This document shows positions 22,745-33,538 of a stretch of 58,942 bases of DNA, piece by piece. Source of the stretch: Byssothecium circinans (taxonomy: Eukaryota > Ascomycota > Dothideomycetes > Pleosporales > Massarinaceae); the NCBI GenBank assembly GCA_010015675.1, contig ML976989.1, forward strand, positions 414,708 through 473,649. Direction: 5' to 3'. The stretch's first letter is position 1. The number at the start of each line of letters is the position of its first letter. A program made the position numbers and the translations under genes. The notes under the pieces were generated by a model, which worked only from the letters and a program-made list of their open reading frames with translations, did not search any database and was not told where the DNA came from.

Positions 22745-24749
22745 ATGCCGCCGAAACGCCCCCCGATTTCGCACGCGTTCCGCTCCTCAGACGGCCTACG
22801 AACGTCGCTGCGCCAACCCTCCTACCAGACTTCGCGCGGGAACTCGAGCTCCAACAGTCAGGCACCCCCGAACAAAGCAGTCACGTTTGGCCACGACGCC
22901 TCGCCCGTTCACGAGACCATCATAAACGAGCACTCGCCCCTCATGCGGCCTAGGACGCCCGAGGATACACCTGGCCTGCTCAAGATCATCTCACCACTCG
23001 GGAGCGATGAGTGGGAGGGCGATGAGACCGATGAGGAGACGAAGAGCAGTTTGTTTCTTTTCTTGCTGACTCTGGGTGGACTCGGCCTGCAGATCGGCTG
23101 GTCTGTGGAGACGTCAAATGGTTCGCCATATCTCCTGTCCCTCGGTCTCAGCAAGTCAATGCTCGCCCTAGTATGGATCGCCGGACCTCTCTCCGGGACA
23201 CTTGTACAGCCATACGTGGGCATGAAGAGCGACAACTGTCGCATCCGGTGGGGTCGACGACGGCCATTCATCGCGGGTGGTGCCATAGCCACCATACTCT
23301 GCCTGATGTCACTTGCCTGGGCCAAAGAAATCGTTAGTGGCTTCTTTGGTATCTTCGGTGCCGACAGCGAGGGAATCTTCGTCCAAACAAGCGTCCTCTT
23401 CTTTGCGGTTCTGTTCGTCTACGTGCTGGATTTCGCTATCAACGTCAGTAGGTACATCACATGGCTTGATCAGATGGAGTGTCCCTAACAAGTCAATAGT
23501 CCAAGCTGCAATTCGAGCCTATATTGTCGACGTCGCGCCTACGCACCAACAAGAATCCGCCAATGCCTGGATGATCAGATGCTCGGGCGTTGGAAACATT
23601 CTAGGCTATTTTGCCGGAAACGCCAACCTTCCCAAGTATTTCCCCTGGCTCGGAAACAGCCAATTCAAGGTTCTCTGCGCCATTGCCTCATTCATTATGG
23701 CTGTCACAGTCACCATAAGCTGCCTCGCTGTCACGGAGCGAGACCCGACTTTCGATCAGGCTGTGGAACAGAAGGAGGGTTTGATCAACTTCTTCAAAAG
23801 CCTCGCACGTTCTGTAAGGATACTTCCGCGACAGATCAAGCGAGTATGTCAAGTGCAATTCGCCGCCTGGATTGGCTGGTTCCCGTTCCTCTTCTACATC
23901 ACCACCTACATCGGCGAGATCTACTCGGAGGACTTCTTCGTGAAGAACCCTAACTTGTCAGACGAAGAGATTGAACGTATCATCGAAGAGGGAACGAGGA
24001 TCGGTACAAGAGCTCTGCTCATCTTCTCCTTTACCACATTCGCCTCTTCGGTTTTCTTACCTTTCATCATTCCACCAACCTTCACACCCCCGGAACCACA
24101 GCCCACCACACCTCTGACGCCTACGACACCGCGCTCGATGACAGGTTCTGGCTACTTTGCACTCAATGCACCTGGAAAAAAACCACCTAAGACTTGGTCT
24201 GGCCGTTTGTCAGCCTACCTCGACATGTTGCAGATCAAGAGCCTGACTCTACGTCGCTCATGGTTCATATCGCATATAATGTTCGCTGTGCTTATGTTTC
24301 TTACCTTCTTTGTGCGGACGACACTTTCTGGAACAATTCTAGTCGCACTAATCGGTATTCCTTGGGCTCTCACCAACTGGGCGCCTTTTGCAATCATTTC
24401 ATCGGAAATTTCCAAGCGAGATGCCATGCGCAGAGGCTTGCTTCGTCCCAATCCGCTTGATAGGGAAGCGCAGCTTGTGGCAAGCGGTGAAGATGACGCG
24501 CAAGAGGAAGGTGCTGATCAGGCGGGCGTCGTGCTCGGGATTCACAACGTTGCGATTGCGGCACCACAGGTCATTGCTACGCTGGCCAGTGCCATCATCT
24601 TCAAGATACTGCAGAAAGAGAGGGGACAACCAGGCGATAACAGTGTGGCATGGGTGCTCAGGTTTGGCGGGTGCTGCGCGCTTGTCGCTGCGTGGCTCAC
24701 GCTCAAAGTTGGGGAAGAGAAGATCGATCCTGATATGAGGCGCGATTAA
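22745..24749 (+). CDS. sucrose/alpha-glucoside:proton symporter (SUT, GPH-type)
   Basis: Two exons (22745-23447, 23500-24749) join in phase (codon ATC across the junction) to 650 aa. A hydrophilic N-terminus of about 100 residues precedes 12 predicted membrane spans. Diagnostic blocks are LGLQIGWSVETSNGSPYLLS in the first span, GRRRPFIAGG in the cytosolic loop after span 3, and IRAYIVDVAP. These are shared with plant SUT carriers and S. pombe Sut1, which import sucrose and maltose with protons at the plasma membrane. A large central loop (about residues 380-450) is Pro/Thr-rich. It is transcribed divergently from the NHX-type gene. Which sugar it carries cannot be told from the sequence. Confidence 0.88.
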
Positions 24750-26090
24750 GATGAGTAGGGCGAAAAATTCCCTCGGAAGAACAGGCATCGAACGCGAGTT
24801 CGTTCCTACGTTCCGCACGGTTGCTACGGATTTAGACGAGAGTTGGGTACAAGGCTAGATCCACATATCAACTGCAATGCGTCGCAGTAACTACACAGTA
24901 CACCTGGCAACGCGTCAAGCGAGCACGTTTTTGGGTTTTTGGGGGCAGGCCTTTCTGGATTTTTCGTCATGGCATTGCAAGCGTTGGCGTTTTGGCATAA
25001 CGGATGGGAAGTCTCCGCAGTCCTCACAGATTGATCGAGAGACTTGGACGGATTAGATCACAGACATATACATACAGACGTAGTTTCTGCATTACATAGC
25101 ACCTAGGGCATCACGCCAGCACACGAAGTTTAAACGACATTATAATGAGATACCTCTTTACCTACACCTACCTACTCTTCCGTCAAATTCTCTGGTCCTT
25201 CGTCGCGAACCATCTTCCGGAAGGCTGTTTTGGCTAACACTGTTAAAGTGGATCGACGCTAACTAATAATATCAACGTAGTGCCAATGCAAATTAGAGTA
25301 CCTACTCGAAGTCACCCCACTCATTCACCCCGCAACACGCCATCGGTCGTCGACGTCATACATGGGTAAAATACTAAATCTGCACCTTCACCGTCTTTTC
25401 GCCTAACTTCTCGATCCTTCGATTTCTCCCGCCCCAGCCCATATCCGAGGATGTGACACGGTGGGGTGGTAGGCGCGGCAAGTCCGTGGACATGTTTGTG
25501 GGATGTAGGGTGGTTTGCATGAGCGCGCTGGCTAGCTGCATGGACTTACATATGGGTTGTGCCTGGGGTGGCATTGAGCACACGTGGGACGTGATTTATA
25601 CGTACTACGTCAACGTCTTTTGAAACCTTTTTTGGGGGGGCGGCTTGCGGGCTGGGGCATTTTTATTTTTATTTTTATTTTTTTGCAGTATTGTGGTGGT
25701 TGTGTTTGTTGGGGAGTTCACGCGGGGCGGAGCGGGGCGGATTTGCGGATTCCCCGCTGTGAGGCGGTTGGTAACGTGCATGTGGGCTGGGAGGTGCACA
25801 TGTAGAAGGATTAATTGATGGAGAGGGATAGATAGCAAGCGAGGGGTGTGAGTGGGTAGGGGAGATGCATGTTGGGATGAGGCAGGTGACGGCTGTACTC
25901 GCGGAGCGTATGGGCATGTTCATGGAGACTGCAAAAGCTCGTTGTAGGACTTGCATACCGGTCTGCTGTCCTTATGATCTGCCCTTGGACTAAATTTGCC
26001 TATCATTTCTTAGCATGTATAGAGTATATCCTAGCAAGCAGTACTAGCACTACGCTCAACACATCATCAAGTCTCCAGCTAGATACCCAA
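24750..26090. other. intergenic between convergent genes
   Basis: 3' flanks of the sugar transporter and of FAF1. The only structure is a (TTTTTA)n tract at about 25661-25684. Short overlapping frames are not convincing. Confidence 0.5.
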
Positions 26091-27069
26091 CTACCGTCTC
26101 CCCCTCTTCCCTTTGCCTTTCCTCCCACCTCTCGCACCTCCCCCGCCGTCCCTCGTTATACTATTCACATCCTTTCGACTCAACGTCAACGTTCCGTTCT
26201 TGAACTTGCCCACGCTAGGCGCGCCAACCCCTCTATCCCTATCCCTATCCCTCTTCCCAACAGCCCCCTTCCCACTACCACTACCCCTACTCTTCCTCTC
26301 CAAAATAATCCCATTTTCCTTTGCTTCCTTACGTCGTAAGTCTTCTCTCAGAGTCGCCTTGGCTGCGATTCCCTTGCGGTATTGCATCGGCATCTTCTTC
26401 TGCGTGAAAATCGAGCCTTTTGCGCCGAGGGACTGCATGTGCAGGTCAACGAGCTTGTGCCGTGTTGCGATGCTGGTGGGCTTAGCAGAGGGAGTATCGC
26501 CGCGTGTACTGTAGGTCGGGGCGTGTGTGGAGAGGATGTGGGACTCTCGGAGCAGGTTTTGGAGGGCTAGGTCGTTTTTGAGGTTCAAGGCTTCGGTCGA
26601 GTCGTCGTTGTCTTCTTTCTTTGAAGCGCGGGAGGGTTTGGTCGATGTGGAGGTGGTAGAAGAACTGGGCGGCTTTGCGGACTTTGGTGCGTTAGCAATA
26701 TGTTTCAGAGAAGTTAGGGTGATTGTGTACCATGAATGCTCGCATCTCTCCTCTTGAGGCTTTCTCGCTTGTTGGGAGCGAGTCAGCTGCGTAGTCGATG
26801 ACTTCGACATTGTTGTCTTCTTCGCCCTCGGAACTTATGCCTGACCAATCTGACTCGTCCTCTTCCTCTTCTCCATCCTCACTTTCGTCTTCATTTACTT
26901 TCTTCTGCACCGGTTCGATCTCTAGCGGCTTGAACTTCGCCTCAAACGCCTTTCGGAAGAGCGCCTGTACATCTTCGGCGTCTGAATCGGAGGACGGTGA
27001 CGGCGATCGTGATGGGTGCTCAAGTTCTTCGCGTGTTATGCGCTTTCGCTTTCCGAGTGCGTGTGCCAT
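26091..27069 (-). CDS. FAF1: 40S ribosome assembly factor FAF1-like (DUF4602)
   Basis: Two exons (27069-26731, 26681-26091) join in phase 0 to 309 aa. The 49-bp intron has a perfect TGCTAAC branch point. The N-terminal half is acidic and low-complexity (DESEDGEEEEDESDW). The C-terminal half has the conserved block RESHIL, RHKLVDLHMQSLGAKGS, QKKMPMQYRKGI and RRKEAKENGIILERK, and ends in a Gly/Arg/Lys tail. Family knowledge: yeast Faf1 and human C1orf131 act in the nucleolus in early 40S subunit maturation. It is divergent from HIS6, with only 167 bp between the start codons. Confidence 0.85.
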
Positions 27070-27236
27070 GGTCGCTGCTATGTGGTGTCTGTTGCGGTGA
27101 TGTACAAGTCGCCGCGTTCAATTCGCGAAATCCTCAAAAATTCCCGCCGCCAAGATTTCGGTTTTGCCAAGCCCAAACGACCCCTCCCCCTCCATCACCA
27201 AAGCACCTCCATTTGAACTTCCTAAATACCGCCAAA
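27070..27236. promoter_or_regulatory. bidirectional promoter FAF1 / HIS6
   Basis: 167 bp separates two divergent start codons. It must contain both promoters and both leaders. CCCCTCCCCCTCC at about 27181 is a pyrimidine tract near the HIS6 start. No TATA box is seen. Confidence 0.7.
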
Positions 27237-28165
27237 ATGACGTGTTTCCGGCCTTGTATTGACTTGCATGCTGGAAGTGTCAAGCAAATTGTTGGTGGCA
27301 CGCTGTCTACGACCTCTGAGGCGTCGTTGAAGACAAATTGGACCTCCGAACATCCCTCCGCATACTACGCTGATCTGTATAAGAAACATGGATTAGCAGG
27401 CGCACATGTGATCATGCTAGGGCCCGGAAATGATGATGCGGCGAAAGAGGCATTGAGTGCGTGGAAGGGTGGTATGCAAGTTGGAGGAGGAATTACGGAG
27501 AAGAATGCCAGAGAGTGGATTAAGAGGGGTGCTGACAAGGTGAGTGATCCAATGCAAAATCAAGCATCGAGAAGTGGGGATATATATATATAGAATGTAT
27601 GTGGTAGTGGATGGCTAATTGAAACTATAGTAGGTCATCATTACTTCATACCTATTCCCAGACTCGAAATTCTCCATGGACCGATTGAAAGCAGTTCTTG
27701 CCGCCTTGGACAACGACAAAGAGAAGTTGGTCATCGACCTTTCATGTCGGAGAAAGGAGGATAAGTGGTTTGTAGCGACGAACAAATGGCAGACCATCAC
27801 CGACTTTGAACTCAATCAAGGTACGACTCCCCATCCATTTTGTCTCAATCCGGAGGACCATATCTAATACGTCGATAGAGTCAATATCACTGCTCGAACC
27901 GCACTGCTCCGAGTTCTTGATCCACGCTGCTGATGTTGAGGGTCTGCAACGCGGTATCGACCACGAGCTCGTCAGCAAGCTGGCTGACTGGTGCAGTATC
28001 CCTGTCACTTATGCGGGTGGAGGTCGATCAATCGAAGACTTGGAGCTCGTGAAGGAGCTTAGCAAGGGAAAGGTGGACCTCACGATTGGGAGTGCTTTGG
28101 ACATTTTTGGCGGCACGGGTGTCAAGTTCGAGGAGTGTGTGAAGTGGAATAGGGAACAAAAGTGA
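27237..28165 (+). CDS. HIS6: HisA-type isomerase of histidine biosynthesis (HIS6)
   Basis: Three exons (27237-27539, 27634-27820, 27879-28165) join in phase to 258 aa, the usual length for the fungal enzyme. The sequence begins [21 protein letters not shown] with the first phosphate-site strand. It continues with [41 protein letters not shown] and [17 protein letters not shown], the elements of the TIM-barrel phosphoribosylformimino-AICAR-phosphate ribotide isomerase. The reaction is the fourth step of histidine synthesis, an Amadori rearrangement of ProFAR, in the cytosol. It shares a short promoter with FAF1. Confidence 0.96.
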
Positions 28166-28298
28166 TGCATTGACATCTCCAACTCGCAAGGCTAGGTGGC
28201 TCTCTTCCTACCAAACACTAGTAATGGGCATTCCAATACGAGGCTCCGCTCAGCCAATCATGTATCCATACCAATTATAAGTCCTCCTCTATATATCC
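28166..28298. other. 3' flank of HIS6
   Basis: 133 bp without coding signal between the HIS6 stop and the possible pseudogene on the other strand. Confidence 0.5.
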
Positions 28299-28763
28299 CT
28301 ACTTCCCCTCCTCCAAGGCCTGAATCCAGCCCCTGCACGGACAAAGATTCTCTTTCTCCTCATCCAGTTCGTTTATATGCATCGTTGTCGGCTGGTCGTC
28401 CCCTTCAGCGATCACAAAGCCGAACTCATACGGTCATTGACCGTTCCACTTCCACTCCTCCTACAGCGCAAACAATACTCCCAACTCTGCAATCAGGTCG
28501 TCGTCCTCGATGGCGTCAGTCTTCGTCACAATGATCAGTGTAGAGGTGCGCAAGATCGCTGTGTTTCTACAGTAGCTAACTAGTGTGATCGTACCAAACT
28601 TGGACGCGGAGGTGGTGGTTAGGACGTTGTGGTGGTTGGCGTTTGGGGTAAGTTGTTCATATATGATAGGGCATAAATCCTGCGTGGAGTCAATCGGAGA
28701 CGAAAGGGACCCCTGTGTCTCGCGGTAAAGGCATCTCAGGAAGTTAACCTGAGCGAAGGTACT
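28299..28763 (-). pseudogene. possible interrupted gene of unknown family
   Basis: One minus-strand frame stays open from about 28763 to TAG at 28461-28463, about 100 codons without a methionine. It then continues past TGA at 28434-28436 to TAG at 28299-28301. The translation looks protein-like, with runs such as KTDAIEDDDLIAELGVLFAL before the first stop and MHINELDEEKENLCPCRGW near the end. Both internal stops are one C-to-T step from sense codons (CAG, CGA). Alternatively a 54-bp intron (GTATTG...TATGAG) would remove both stops in phase, though its acceptor is poor. The start was not found. I do not recognise the family. Confidence 0.3.
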
Positions 28764-29835
28764 TTATCCAGTTTATCCAAGGTATATCTTACGTCTGGTA
28801 GGCTGCGTATCCAAGAAGAAGAAGAAGAAGAAGAAGTAGGAGCAACCTGGCCTGGGGGCCGATGATCTTTTGTCGTGGTATCTCCTGCCATGACCTTTCT
28901 GCCGGAAAAGAAGGGGCGGAAGTGAGGGAAAGGATCGCAAGGTTACGTACCTTGGGCAAGCGGAGGAAAGGGAACAAAACTTTCGATTGGAAGGCCATAT
29001 TACCTGGCGGGGTTTTAGGATCTCCGACGAAGATTGTCATAGTTGGCGGGCTCGGAGGCGTGCATTGCTTGCTGCTGATAGTTGTGGGATTGTAGCAGGG
29101 GAGAAGCGCGCTGTGGAATGAGTGTCAATGAGTATATATATAAGCAGGCGGGCGAGCTTTGGCGGGGGAAAGCCTCGGCGATGAGGCATGACGGAATATG
29201 AGGGTTCGTTTGCTTAATTAACGTTGAGATCTGAAGTTAAGTCGAACTGTACTTGACGTTGAGAACTAAAGTCGAGTCACTGTAAGCAGATTATCATTTC
29301 GTCTCGAAAGACCAGCAAGTAGGTCAACCTCGTTCCTCCATTGTCAGTCATTTGATGGTGTTGCTGAACCTATTCCTGCGCCTTTCTGAAGAGCAGTGCG
29401 TTGCTTTATAGTTTGACGGGCCCTGGTTTGCCTGATATCAGGTGCATATGTTGAGCTTTAGCCGAAATAGGCAGGACCACTAGCATATTACCGTGTCTAA
29501 ATAGGGTCACAGGTGTTGTCTCTAGAGATGGCTTGGGGACAAAAGAGCGATGTATCTTGTTTGAAACACGGTAAGGACAGTAGTAGAAGTAAAACTAAAA
29601 AAAAAAAAAAAAAAGAAAAACCTCCCCCAAAATCCAAAAATCCAAAAGAGCCAAACAAACCAAAGGCTTCCAGAGCCACCATACTTGCGAAAATCAAACT
29701 CCCACTTCAAAGTGTACCAAAATTCCAGCGAGTCATCGGTGGAAAGACTCCCACACAGCAAATCTTCTTCCAAAGCTATCCTCTCTCGACAGTGCACACT
29801 CCAGCGATCTCATAGATACTCTTATCACAATCTTG
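28764..29835. other. intergenic with microsatellites
   Basis: Contains an (AAG)n run at about 28814-28837 and a poly-A tract at about 29599-29617. No gene recognised. Confidence 0.5.
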
Positions 29836-30720
29836 TTAGCCATAGATGTCGAGTGCGAGTCTTCCGATTGCAATATCCGTATCATTCCAATATAGAGGCA
29901 CCTCGCCGCTTCGAGCAGCAGCATCGGTATAGTGCTTGGCCTTGCTTGGGCGGTAATACTTGATCGCTTGCGTGCAACCATTTTTTTCTTGTAAAAGTCG
30001 TTCAACACCAGCGGGGCAAAGGTCAGAGATGCCTTTTACAATAGATTTGGTGATCTCGAATGCTTGCCCGACTGGTGGCGGCGCTAGAGTAACAGCCAAC
30101 TGGAGGCCAACGTTGACTTTGTCCTTGAGCTGGTGACCCTGCTTGTCGTGGCCAAAGGGGAGTGTGTCTGCAACGAGCCCTGTAACTCCGCGCTCGGCGA
30201 AGTTGGAGATATCGAGCTCGGTCCTGATCCTTTGGCACCAGTCCACAGCCTTGTCCATTATCTCGTTGACAAAGAGGAAGTTGTCTGGAACCCCGGGGGC
30301 GGTGCACAGCGGTTTTTCTGCGAGGAATAGCTTTTTCCCAGCTGCCATGACATTGTCAATGAGGCCGCGATCCTGGAGCTCCTGAGGTTCGTAGACCAGC
30401 TCATTGTCAGCGAGGTCGCGAGCCTGGGGCTCCTGGGGCTCGTAGATGAGCTCATTCCCCGCGGGTCCATGGGCGGCGCCAGTGTTTGCGATCTCACGCC
30501 TCTTGAGTGCACGTGGCTTTGGGGGATTGAGGCATTCATGAATAACTTTCCGATCAACATTGGTGGAGTCGAGATAGTTGGGATATTTCTACCGAATACA
30601 TTGCGCAGAGGGCGACAGGTTTTCGTTCGGTTGTTAGCTACGGACCTCGAATGGGGTTGCGGTAGCGACAGTGGCGACAGTAACGAGAACCGTTCCAAAG
30701 ATTGCAGTTACAGTCTTCAT
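29836..30720 (-). CDS. secreted protein of unknown function with a duplicated 17-residue module
   Basis: Two exons (30720-30646, 30588-29836) join in phase to 275 aa. The N-terminus MKTVTAIFGTVLVTVATVATA is a signal peptide. After a possible Kex2 site (LKRR) come two copies of a 17-residue module, NELIYEPQEPQARDLAD and NELVYEPQELQDRGLID, encoded by a 51-bp tandem duplication. The C-terminal domain of about 170 residues has four cysteines (CTAPG, DWCQR, DLCPAG, GCTQAI) and no family I recognise. The intron is 57 bp with a weak donor (GTCCGT) but a good GCTAAC branch point. A TATA-like sequence (TGTATAAAG) lies upstream, near 30912-30920. Secreted and lineage-restricted proteins of this kind are often effector candidates, which is inference only. 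Confidence 0.7.
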
Positions 30721-31754
30721 TCTGGACTGAGTGTCTGAGGCAAGACTCGAGAAGGCTGGGAGATTCCAAAGGGTGGGACTGGTGTGGTGTCTTAAGTGCG
30801 TAGCTTGTGACCGAAGTTGAGTAGATGTGTGTTGTGTGGATGTGTGTTGTACTGGAGAGTAGAAAGTGTTGGTTGCTGTCTATAGAGTGTAGTAGCTTGC
30901 TGTGTGGCTCTTTATACACATGAGTTGACTCAACTCAATGGTCTACGGCAACCGAAGCACGCATGTAAGTTTCGTGCCCCTCGGATTTTCTTGCAGCTTC
31001 TCACGCTCGCCGCACTGCTTGCGCCCTGGGGTTACTGTTGCGCCTTCTTTTGCATCCCGTAGCTTCAACTCACTTCTGAGTTGACGCCTCTCCCTGTCTC
31101 CACGCGCCGTAATCTATCCGTTGCTGCTGACGTGGTTTCCGCTATTGCTGCAGCCACTCCCGAGGCTGCATAGTCTGACAACACTGATGTATGAGCCGGT
31201 GACTTAGGTATGTGGTTAATTCCCGTGCCCTGCGCCACGGCACACGGCGAAGTACTGATGTGCAAGAGTCTTTAAACACACGAAAAGGGGCGAGGTACAC
31301 CCAGCTACCCAACAGTCTGCCTTGAAACACTACGCCGTATCCTTAATGCAATGGCATTTCTTAGGCCAAGATTACGGCGCATCTCGGACTGTAAGGTTTC
31401 ACTTGGGCAAGGACATACGAGGCTTATCAGGCGTGACAGACGTTTCGAGCCCTGCCGCTTTTCTGAACTATTATCACAAAATTGGCCATGTCACAAGTGT
31501 GGAGATCCAGTGCCTCCCTTCGTAGATTCAAGTAGAGAGTGACAGAGGTATACAGGCTATGTAGCAGGAAACGAGCGAGTGAAATTGCTAGTCTAAAGTG
31601 TACACATGTAGCAAATCCCACAAAGGGAATAGCTTTGTCGCATAAATCAAAATTCAAGTTACCATGGTATAAAGGAAACGGCCACAGAACACAAGTCAGC
31701 ATCCACAAAAGAAATAGCCACAATGCCTCAGAGAAAAATCCGCGAAAGAAATGT
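30721..31754. other. intergenic
   Basis: Promoter of the secreted-protein gene on the left. No convincing gene in the rest; short frames on both strands look random. Confidence 0.4.
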
Positions 31755-32510
31755 CTACCTCGCAGAATGAATGCCCAGCTTGCTCAACACGTACGTACAG
31801 GAGGGATACACCTTTGCTCCTGTTTCGTATCCCCCACAAGGGGCCTTCACTTCAGCCCGGTCCCTATTATGGTATTGCCCATATACAGCCATGTAGCTGT
31901 TCAGCGGATACTTATCCCCAAGAGGACGCTCTTCTCTTTCGTACATATACATGGCCATGTCCTCTGCATGCCACTTGGTTGATGTATTCCCGACCTTTTC
32001 CCTGTCTTTTGCGACCTTCCACCTGACCTTTGCTTTAGCAGGAAGCCACATATCCATCAGATCTTGCACAAAATTCGTCCCGACTTTCCCACGGGGTGAA
32101 CTTCCCCCGTAAGCCCCTTTCCCTTGGACCCAGAGCACTGCCACCATTGTTGGCTCCTTTTTGGTGTCCTGTGTCTCTTTCCATGCATAATATGCGAAGT
32201 CGAGAATCGTATTCTCAGTCCATCCTGAGTTCTCTGGCTCTTTCATGAAACCAGACTAGGTGGTGCTAGGGGTCTGGGTCAACAAAAGCCGTGGGGGTGG
32301 GGGTGTAGGCGTAGGCGTAGGTGTAGGTGTAGCACGTTTGGACCATAGGGCCGCTGCTCCTGTGATGTAATAGCTCTTAGAGTCCTTCTCCTGGGCCGGT
32401 ATGATGTGGGCCGGTAAGTTGTCATGCTGCTTCGGGTAGGCTTGTGTCGCCCACGGCGCCTGGCTAAAAGCAAGAATGCCAACGAGCGCGGTTGCGAAGT
32501 TGAAGTACAT
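31755..32510 (-). pseudogene. secreted deaminase-like protein interrupted by one in-frame stop
   Basis: From ATG at 32510 the frame encodes a signal peptide (MYFNFATALVGILAFSQAP), a short pro-region, a Kex2-like SKR site and a (TP)n linker. It meets TAG at 32258-32256, then continues in the same frame to 31755. The downstream part of about 165 residues has the layout of a cytidine-deaminase-fold domain: paired strands (MVAVLWVQGKGAYGGSSPRG), a helix with HAE (KWHAEDMAMYMYE), a strand (YMAVYGQY), and a helix with the cysteine pair APCGG and YPSCTYVLSKLGI. His, Glu and the two Cys would be the zinc and proton-transfer residues. I found no in-phase intron that skips the TAG, and CAG-to-TAG is one C-to-T step. 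It may be a recent pseudogene, a polymorphic null, or read through. The family assignment is by motif pattern only. Confidence 0.6.
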
Positions 32511-32740
32511 GATAGATAGACTTGATGCTTGTTGGGAGGGTAGAGGGCAAAGATACGAAAAACAGTTGATGCGTTAAGTTGATTGAAGACGAGAATGAAG
32601 ATGCTTGGGAATTATCGTGTAGAGAGCTGGGTCAGGGAGATAAGGAATACGCTGATATATATATATCCATGCAAAACTACCTTTTGACACGGAGTATAGG
32701 AACGCGTGGCTACTAGCTCTCTGGCAGAAATTACGCCTCT

Positions 32741-33172
32741 GGAGGGATATCTACATCTGACTGCAATCTGTTCCATGCCCGAGGCGCGCCTGGCAGCCTT
32801 GCTTGAGGTCAGTGGCACAAAGACAGAGTTATACTCTTTTAGTAAAAAGCAATCGAATGTATGGCTAATTTTCTATACAGAGAGCCTCGCCGCAGGAGGG
32901 ATGGGAGTAGGCGGCTGCAGTCTGTTTCATGCCCTGGAGCACAGACAACAGCTTTGCGCCCTGGGACAGTGGCACAGGGACACACTTATTCTCTTTTGTC
33001 ACAAAATGTTGGATGTATGGCTTCTCTTTCTCAGAAAAACCCTCGCCACTGGAGGGATAGATGCGATGTAGTCTGTTTCATACCCCAGAGCATGGGAAAC
33101 AGCCTTGCGCAAGGACGTGGCACAGAAACACAGTCTCATATGTCGCTTTCCGCGGCGGCTACGGCTCTCGCC
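32741..33172. repeat. ~155-bp tandem repeat, nearly three copies
   Basis: Units begin with GGAGGGAT at 32741, 32895 and 33051 (spacing 154 and 156 bp). Each shares CTGTTYCATRCCC, a CAGCYTTGC block and GTGGCACA at the same offsets. Copies are diverged but clearly related. They lie upstream of the deaminase-like gene. A plus-strand frame stays open across the first two copies (32706-33071), but the non-multiple-of-three spacing argues against a repeat protein. Confidence 0.75.
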
Positions 33173-33538
33173 TTTTGACAGCAGTTCGCTGCCCTCGCCT
33201 TCGGCCCGAGCCTTGCTGCTGTCTGTTGTATGTGCAGAGCGTCTACCAGAGTAGGTTCAGGGATCCGTTGGTGTAACGGAGGAGGTCCTTGGCGCTGCGG
33301 CGTCGGCTGCGCACGGGTGTGAAAATAACCGAGCTTCTCCCGATGAAGGATACGTCAGACTGGCTTGCTAGCTGTAACCACGCTGACTGTGCATGTGCCG
33401 CAAACCGCTGCTCAACAATACTCCACGCAACCAAAATTTTCGCTCAGTCGAGCCCCTCACGCGACAACCTGCAGCACACCAAAAATTTCAACGCCTCCTC
33501 GCACTTGTCAATTGCTGTACAGCACCTCCTGCTAAATA

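Noticed and set aside
32706..33071. 121-codon plus-strand frame across the 155-bp repeats
   Set aside because: The repeat period is not a multiple of three, so the copies are read in different frames. This argues against a repeat protein.
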